Made by a program: the position numbers and the translations under genes. The notes beneath the pieces were generated by a model. That model was given only the letters and a program-made list of their open reading frames with translations. It made no database searches and was not told the origin of the DNA. From an uncultured Clostridium sp. (lineage in GTDB: Bacteria; Bacillota; Clostridia; Lachnospirales; Lachnospiraceae), in the NCBI RefSeq assembly GCF_900547735.1, contig NZ_URHZ01000010.1, positions 29,208 through 93,207 of the forward strand: DNA of 64,000 bases. Direction: 5' to 3'. Positions 59,712-64,000 of the stretch are shown here, in pieces (the stretch's first letter is position 1; every line of letters starts with the position of its first letter).

Positions 59712-60701
59712 ATGCTGACAAGAGAAGAGTTTAAGAAAAACCCGGAGCTGGTATTCGACAAGGCCTATGGTTCCTTATCGGGGCTGGCAATCGGAGATTC
59801 TTTCGGAGATGCTTCAAGAAAGCAGGAAAACCGTGAAAATTACGCCATTACAACCGATTTTAACAGCAAAGCATCATGGAGTACAGATGATACGGAGTTC
59901 GCACTGCTGACGGCAAAAACCCTGATTCGCTGCGGCGGAGAGCTGACATCGGAGGAAGTGGTTAAATCCTGGCTCGAGGATGTGGCAATACAGGATGAAT
60001 TCAAGCGCGGCGGAGCCAGCGAGATTGAGGCAGCCAATAATTTAAGAAGAGGTTTCCGTCCTCCTCTGTCCGGTAAATATAATGCATTCCATATGAGTGA
60101 CGGTTCGGCAATGCGCATCGGGCCGATTGGTATCGTATGCGCCGGTGACCCGGAGAAAGCTGCGGCAATGGCGAAAATTGAGTCGGAAGTCAGCCATTTC
60201 CGTGACGGCGTATGGGGAGCACAGGCGGTGGCCGCCGCAGTTTCCGTAGCCATGGTAGACGGAAGCATGGATGAGATTCTGGATGCTGCAATGAAAGTGA
60301 TTCCGGAAGAATCCTGGCTTCACTATTCCATGAACCATGCATTTGAACTGGTGGATTCCGTGGACGGACATATTTTCGACGTATGGATGCAGCTTCACGA
60401 CGACCTGCGCACCAGCACATGGGCCACGACGGCGGAAGCTATCCCTTCCGCATTTGCCTGCCTGAAAGCAGTTAACAAAGACTTCAGGACCGGTGTTGTG
60501 GTAGCCGGAAACTTCGGCAGGGATGCAGACACCATCGGAGCCGTAGCCGGAACAATCCTGGGAGCCAAGTACGGCGCCAAGGCAATGCCGTCCGCATGGA
60601 TCGACAAGACCAGATTCCCAACAGGAACATGCCTGACATTTACTAAGGGAATTGATATCAGGGACTATGCTGAGAAGCTGTCTGAGATTATTATGAAGTA
60701 A
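59712..60701 (+). CDS. ADP-ribosylglycohydrolase family protein (single domain)
   Basis: 329 residues, a canonical ADP-ribosylglycohydrolase fold: GSLSGLAIGDSFGD at the N-terminus, WSTDDTEF (first metal Asp pair), and GRDADTIGAVAGTILGA (second metal site), with both sets of acidic ligands intact. Family members remove ADP-ribose from proteins or hydrolyse O-acetyl-ADP-ribose and related N-glycosides. GGAGG precedes the ATG. It is the last gene of the ABC operon, before a strong terminator. It is quite different from the 705-residue homologue at the start of the regulon, so the two may act on successive or alternative bonds. Confidence 0.92.
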   Translation: MLTREEFKKNPELVFDKAYGSLSGLAIGDSFGDASRKQENRENYAITTDFNSKASWSTDDTEFALLTAKTLIRCGGELTSEEVVKSWLEDVAIQDEFKRGGASEIEAANNLRRGFRPPLSGKYNAFHMSDGSAMRIGPIGIVCAGDPEKAAAMAKIESEVSHFRDGVWGAQAVAAAVSVAMVDGSMDEILDAAMKVIPEESWLHYSMNHAFELVDSVDGHIFDVWMQLHDDLRTSTWATTAEAIPSAFACLKAVNKDFRTGVVVAGNFGRDADTIGAVAGTILGAKYGAKAMPSAWIDKTRFPTGTCLTFTKGIDIRDYAEKLSEIIMK

Positions 60702-60732
60702 GATGTAATAGAGTAGCTAAATAAGTGTGTGA

Positions 60733-60784
60733 AAAAAGCCAGCGCCTTATCCAATATCATCCCGGATAAGGCGCCGGCTTTTTG
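60733..60784 (+). terminator. Terminator of the ABC importer-hydrolase operon
   Basis: AAAAGCC-a-GCGCCTTATCC (60734-60752) pairs with GGATAAGGCGC-c-GGCTTTT (60764-60782), with one mismatch and T-runs on the 3' side. Confidence 0.9.
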
Positions 60785-60865
60785 ACGAAGCGGTTGGAGG
60801 ATCATAAGATGTGTTACTGCTTATTCTGTGCAAAGAGCTGCGCTTCGTAATATGCAAAAACGGTA

Positions 60866-60935
60866 AAAAGCCATTTCGTGCCGCACAACTCAGGTTTTCA
60901 CCAAAAACGTATGAAAACACTTTGCATAACACATC
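60866..60935 (+). repeat. Dispersed stem-loop repeat, copy 2
   Basis: AAAAGCCATTTCGTGCCGCACAACTC then TTTTCAC-N-TATGAAAA and CACATC, matching the copies at 30098 and 22938 with more mismatches; the stem is partly decayed. It lies in the otherwise empty 355-base gap before the methylase gene. Confidence 0.6.
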
Positions 60936-60990
60936 CTGGGCGTATATTAATAAAGCCATGAACCTGTATCATTTCCCCATCAAAAATCCT

Positions 60991-61019
60991 TTGCTTTCTC
61001 ACCCGATAGCGGTTATAAT
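60991..61019 (+). promoter_or_regulatory. Promoter of the restriction-modification genes
   Basis: TTGCTT (60991-60996), 17 bases, TATAAT (61014-61019), 38 bases before the methylase ATG. Confidence 0.75.
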
Positions 61020-61056
61020 AGAAAAAGAATTTTCAAACATACGTACGGAGGAATCT

Positions 61057-61908
61057 ATGTCCACAACAGACCCAGCGGTAACCCCCATTCTGAAATGGGT
61101 AGGCGGCAAACGTCAGCTTCTTGAGACGATCGTGCCGCTGATACCGGAACACACAACATACTATGAGCCGTTTGTCGGCGGAGGGGCGGTGCTGTTTCAC
61201 ACACAGCCCGGCAGAGCGGTGATCAATGACTCGAATGCCGAACTGATTAATATATACGAAGTGATCAAAGCGCAGCCGGAGGAACTGATTGCCTGTCTGG
61301 AGCGTCATAAAGAGAAGAACAGCCAGGAATATTTTTATGAAGTGCGTTCATTAGACCGCGACAGGGAGAAGTATGAGACAATGCTTCCGGTGGAGCAGGC
61401 AGCCAGGATTATCTACCTGAATAAGACGTGCTACAACGGCCTTTTCCGGGTGAACCGCGCCGGAGAGTTTAATTCCCCCTGGGGAAGATATAAGAATCCC
61501 AATATCACGAATGAGGCGACGATACGGGCGATGAGCCGCTATCTGAACAAGGCGAAGGTGACGGTTCTTTGCGGGGACTACAGGGAGGCTTTAAAGGGAA
61601 TCAGGAAGGGCTCTTTTGTGTATCTGGATCCACCCTATATGCCGCTCAGCACCTCGTCCTCTTTCACCGGATATACGGCGGCCGGTTTTGGGGCGGAGCA
61701 GCAGAAGGAGCTTAAAAAGCAGTGTGATTTGCTGAATAGGAAGGGAATCCATTTCCTGTTATCCAACTCCTGCTGTGATTTTATAGAAGATTTATATAAA
61801 GATTACACTGTGGAGCGCGTGGCGGCCAAGCGTACAATCAACGCAAAGGCGGACAAGCGCGGAGCCATCGATGAAGTGCTGGTGAGAAACTATGAGCTTG
61901 ATAGATGA
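61057..61908 (+). CDS. dam: DNA adenine methylase (Dam / DpnM type)
   Basis: 284 residues of the D12 class N6-adenine methyltransferases: KWVGGKRQLL (residues 13-22), the SAM motif EPFVGGGA (37-44), and the catalytic DPPYMPLS (from residue 191). The ATG follows GGAGG by 5 bases; the frame extends upstream through the dispersed repeat but that part is not translated. D12 enzymes of this size typically methylate GATC, which is inferred, not shown. The gene overlaps the following nuclease gene by 17 bases, so the two form a type II restriction-modification pair. Confidence 0.92.
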   Translation: MSTTDPAVTPILKWVGGKRQLLETIVPLIPEHTTYYEPFVGGGAVLFHTQPGRAVINDSNAELINIYEVIKAQPEELIACLERHKEKNSQEYFYEVRSLDRDREKYETMLPVEQAARIIYLNKTCYNGLFRVNRAGEFNSPWGRYKNPNITNEATIRAMSRYLNKAKVTVLCGDYREALKGIRKGSFVYLDPPYMPLSTSSSFTGYTAAGFGAEQQKELKKQCDLLNRKGIHFLLSNSCCDFIEDLYKDYTVERVAAKRTINAKADKRGAIDEVLVRNYELDR

Positions 61909-63190
61909 TAAATGGAAGCTGCTCTTTGACCGATATGAGATAGAGAAAAAGGTGTCGGAGAGCGGCCCTTTTTGTATTACGGCCGATCAGATCCGGGAAT
62001 ATAAAGAACCCAGACTGATGACAAAATTTGATACAAGGGAGTCGCTGCCCTCTGTTTTCGGGAGCCGTCTCGGTATCCTGCCCGTGACAAGGGGAAGCTA
62101 TGTCATAGGGGACTTTGATCTCTACGCCGATTTCCCCGAAGCAGGAGACGGAGTAAGCGGAAAACGTCCGGGTAAAGTGAAGAAAGCGGCGATCCCGGAC
62201 TATTATGAGACGATTGACATCAACGATATCCGCTCGGAGGCGGGCGCGATCAACGTGATGGGAATTTCCGGAATACTGGATGATTTTCTGGGAGGGGCAG
62301 GCTTTAAACAGACCGTCTCCGGCCGCATGGCATCCGGTAACTTTTCATTTCAGGTAAATTCCGTAAAATCCGCGGCGAAAGCCGGAGGCTGGCAGCTTAC
62401 AGTCAACAATTCCCAGGTGGAGATAGACGGAGGTTTTGAGGACAGGGATACCTTCGCCGTGATAGAGGGAAAGAATGTCGTGCACAGTAATTTTCTGGTC
62501 CGTCAGCTCTATTACCCCTACAGACTGTGGAGCGGGAAGCTGGCAAAACCGGTCAGGCCCGTCTTTATGGTCTATTCTAACAATATCTTCCGGCTGATGG
62601 AGTATGAGTTTACGGATCCGTTCTGCTATAACTCCATACGCCTGATCAGGGAGGGGCAATACAGCCTGGAGGATACCGATATTTCCGCCGCGGACTTAAG
62701 AGACGCATGGGAACGCACTGCGGTAAAACCGGAACCGCAGGTTACATTTATCCAGGCCGACAGTTTTGAGAAAGTAATCTCTTTGGTGGAGCATTTGAAT
62801 GAAAGGCCCCTTACGCCGGCTGAGATAGCGGAAGTGTTCGGGTTCCGGGAACGCCAGTCGGATTATTACTTTAACGCCTGCAGGTATCTGGGGCTGGCAG
62901 TAAAGGAAAAGGACGAGGACAGGACGGTCAGGGTGACGATTACCCCTCAGGGGAAAAAACTTTTGAAACTGAATTATAAGGCCAGGCAGATCCGGTATGT
63001 AGAGCTGATCCTGGAACACGGTATTTTCCATGAGCTGTTTGAAACGGTTATGAGAAGGGGAGAAATCCCCGAGAAGAACTATATTGAAAAAAAGATATTG
63101 GAACAGAATCTTTGCAGCAGTAATGTGGCGGGACGCAGGGCCTCATCGGTGAGCGGCTGGCTGAAATGGATGGCCGGGCTGGTACAGTAG
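61892..63190 (+). CDS. Type II restriction endonuclease-like protein (PD-(D/E)xK)
   Basis: 432 residues. A PD-(D/E)xK nuclease core is visible: VEIDGGFEDRDTFAVIEGK (about residues 176-194), giving the Asp and the ExK triad on two strands. The N-terminal part (residues 1-170) and the C-terminal helical region (about 300-432, ending ASSVSGWLKWMAGL) are less familiar and correspond to families I recall as DUF6996/6997-like type II enzymes. It overlaps the methylase and has GGTGAG before its ATG. It should cut the same site the methylase protects. Sequence specificity and active status need testing. Confidence 0.78.
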   Translation: MSLIDDKWKLLFDRYEIEKKVSESGPFCITADQIREYKEPRLMTKFDTRESLPSVFGSRLGILPVTRGSYVIGDFDLYADFPEAGDGVSGKRPGKVKKAAIPDYYETIDINDIRSEAGAINVMGISGILDDFLGGAGFKQTVSGRMASGNFSFQVNSVKSAAKAGGWQLTVNNSQVEIDGGFEDRDTFAVIEGKNVVHSNFLVRQLYYPYRLWSGKLAKPVRPVFMVYSNNIFRLMEYEFTDPFCYNSIRLIREGQYSLEDTDISAADLRDAWERTAVKPEPQVTFIQADSFEKVISLVEHLNERPLTPAEIAEVFGFRERQSDYYFNACRYLGLAVKEKDEDRTVRVTITPQGKKLLKLNYKARQIRYVELILEHGIFHELFETVMRRGEIPEKNYIEKKILEQNLCSSNVAGRRASSVSGWLKWMAGLVQ

Positions 63191-63197
63191 AATAAAA

Positions 63198-63227
63198 ATA
63201 TCCGGGAGCGGTTAAGCTTCCGGATAT
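63198..63227 (-). terminator. Terminator of luxS overlapping its last codons
   Basis: ATATCCGGGAGC (63198-63209) pairs with GCTTCCGGATAT (63216-63227), loop of 6. On the minus strand it runs into TTTTTATT. The stop of luxS lies inside the loop, and the nuclease gene on the other strand ends just before it. Confidence 0.75.
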
Positions 63228-63706
63228 ATTAATCTGCTGTCGTCAATGCCTTCCAGCACTTCTCTCAAAAATTTGTCCGCCAGGTATTTTGCCATTGGAA
63301 GATTCATATCGAGATAGTTTCCGCAGTCCTTTGCGCAGGCTCCCGGAACCTCTCCCTCAAAGTCGGCGATAAAGGTAAACATCCCGGTCATGAGCGGCAC
63401 GATATTCGCAGAACTGAAGTCTCCGGCCAGCAGCAGGTAAAAACCGGTCCGGCAGCCCATCGGCCCAAAGTAAATGACGCGATCCCTGAATACCTCGTGA
63501 TTTCTCAAATAGGTGGCTCCCAGATGTTCAATTGTATGAATCTCGGCGGTGTTCATGACTGGTTCATAGTTGGGGCGTGTCATTCTTATATCAAAAGTGG
63601 TAATCACACTGTCCCCGGCCTTGTCTTTCCTGGAAACATAGACTCCAGGCAGCAGCTTTAAATGATCGATGGTAAAGCTGGTTATTTTGTTCATGATCTG
63701 TTCCAT
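63212..63706 (-). CDS. luxS: S-ribosylhomocysteine lyase
   Basis: 164 residues. The metal-binding HTIEH is at residues 57-61, the catalytic Cys85 lies in FGPMGCRTGFYL, and the third ligand Cys128 in DCGNYLDMNLPMAK. The enzyme splits S-ribosylhomocysteine to homocysteine and DPD, the precursor of autoinducer-2, as part of the activated methyl cycle. ATG 63706 is 8 bases after AAAGGAG; an extended N-terminus from 63769 is not supported. The methylase beside it uses SAM, but linkage is probably chance. A promoter TTGCGC-17-TAGAAT (63821-63793, minus) precedes it. Confidence 0.96.
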   Translation of the reverse strand: MEQIMNKITSFTIDHLKLLPGVYVSRKDKAGDSVITTFDIRMTRPNYEPVMNTAEIHTIEHLGATYLRNHEVFRDRVIYFGPMGCRTGFYLLLAGDFSSANIVPLMTGMFTFIADFEGEVPGACAKDCGNYLDMNLPMAKYLADKFLREVLEGIDDSRLIYPEA

Positions 63707-63792
63707 GATAAAAACTCCTTTCGAAAAAAATTCCGGTGTTATGAAAAACGTCTCTACACTTTTAGCCAAAGCTTATCTGTAAAAACCCTCTA

Positions 63793-63821
63793 CATTCTAA
63801 CAGAATCGGATACGATGCGCA
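63793..63821 (-). promoter_or_regulatory. Probable luxS promoter
   Basis: On the minus strand TTGCGC (63821-63816), a 17-base spacer, TAGAAT (63798-63793), 87 bases before the luxS ATG. Confidence 0.55.
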
Positions 63822-63894
63822 AGGCGGGGATTTAGTTGAGGTGTGAGGACGCCTCTGTTAGACGGCAGACGGGGGAGTGGGAGGGTTGATATGA

Positions 63895-64000
63895 GTCTTC
63901 AGTCCCGGTTTGTAAGGTGTGGTGAGGGGGAATCCAGGAGAAAAGATTCCTACGGGGACTCGCTTTCGCTTGTGGAGCGCACAGCGGATGCTAAGACGTC
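63895..64000 (+). repeat. Inverted-terminal-repeat element R1, copy 3 (cut by the window end)
   Basis: It begins GTCTTCAGTCCCGG and continues GGGGGAATCC, GATTCCTACGGGGACTCGCT and CGCTTGTGGA, matching copies 1 and 2 in order. The far end lies beyond the window. Confidence 0.8.

Noticed and set aside
60811..61056. Possible N-terminal extension of the DNA methylase
   Set aside because: The extension runs through a dispersed repeat and the -35/-10 promoter. The ATG at 61057 has a good ribosome site and starts the conserved domain.

Overview
This looks like chromosomal DNA of a gut-type member of Clostridia, most likely family Lachnospiraceae (Clostridium symbiosum / Enterocloster-like). The reasons are roughly 50% GC, strong AGGAGG ribosome sites, consensus sigma-A promoters (TTGACA-17-TATAAT), lipoprotein signal peptides, split carbohydrate ABC importers of the Lpl type, and the sequence character of EF-G, EF-Tu and S12. 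About 60 genes are packed with few gaps. No rRNA, tRNA, CRISPR array or transposase gene was found.

Layout. 1-2.3 kb: tail of a tripartite tricarboxylate transporter (tctC end, tctB, tctA). 2.5-7.2 kb (minus): DUF6282 hydrolase, SLC13 anion permease, LysR regulator, N-carbamoyl-amino-acid-hydrolase-like M20 enzyme. 7.5-12.1 kb (plus): lipoprotein, DUF3795, cupin, a double GNAT, a methyltransferase, another GNAT and a 44-residue membrane peptide. 12.4-17.3 kb: str operon rpsL-rpsG-fusA-tuf with its own promoter, an internal tuf promoter and a terminator. 17.5-21.6 kb: PucR regulator divergent from a DUF917 protein and an NCS1 permease.

21.7-37.2 kb is a catabolic regulon. A minus-strand arm (SDR dehydrogenase, galactonate dehydratase, SMP-30 lactonase, then a LacI regulator) diverges from a plus-strand arm (AraF/G/H-like ABC importer, creatininase, DUF5107-TPR protein, mutarotase-like protein, KDPGal aldolase, KDGal kinase). 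Together they can encode the whole oxidative De Ley-Doudoroff route from an aldose such as galactose to pyruvate and glyceraldehyde-3-phosphate. Two copies of an AGTGTTAACGA-type operator lie in the divergent promoter region.

37.4-50.3 kb: DUF2812 membrane protein, MBL-fold enzyme, Crp/Fnr regulator divergent from a DMT exporter, GNAT, an iron-uptake locus (feoA, feoA, feoB, two small membrane proteins, one of them a Cys-rich/HMA fusion), a YjiH transporter, and a sensor kinase convergent with its probable response regulator.

51.2-60.7 kb is the most interesting unit. Two different ADP-ribosylglycohydrolase-family enzymes, a ribokinase-like kinase, a LacI repressor and an Lpl-type ABC importer lie on one strand. 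Near-identical operators (AGAGnAACCGGTTnCTyn) sit directly on both promoters. This suggests an uptake-and-cleavage pathway for a ribosyl compound, possibly ADP-ribose-related, whose substrate is not known. The window ends with a Dam-type methylase / PD-(D/E)xK nuclease restriction-modification pair and luxS.

Several non-coding repeat families are dispersed through the window: a 203-260 bp element with GTCTTCAGTCCCG inverted ends (two opposed copies at 50.4-51.1 kb, a third cut by the window end), an about 90 bp stem-loop repeat (three copies), a TCATAGG palindrome repeat (two copies), GTACGC-type hairpins, and short tandem repeats.
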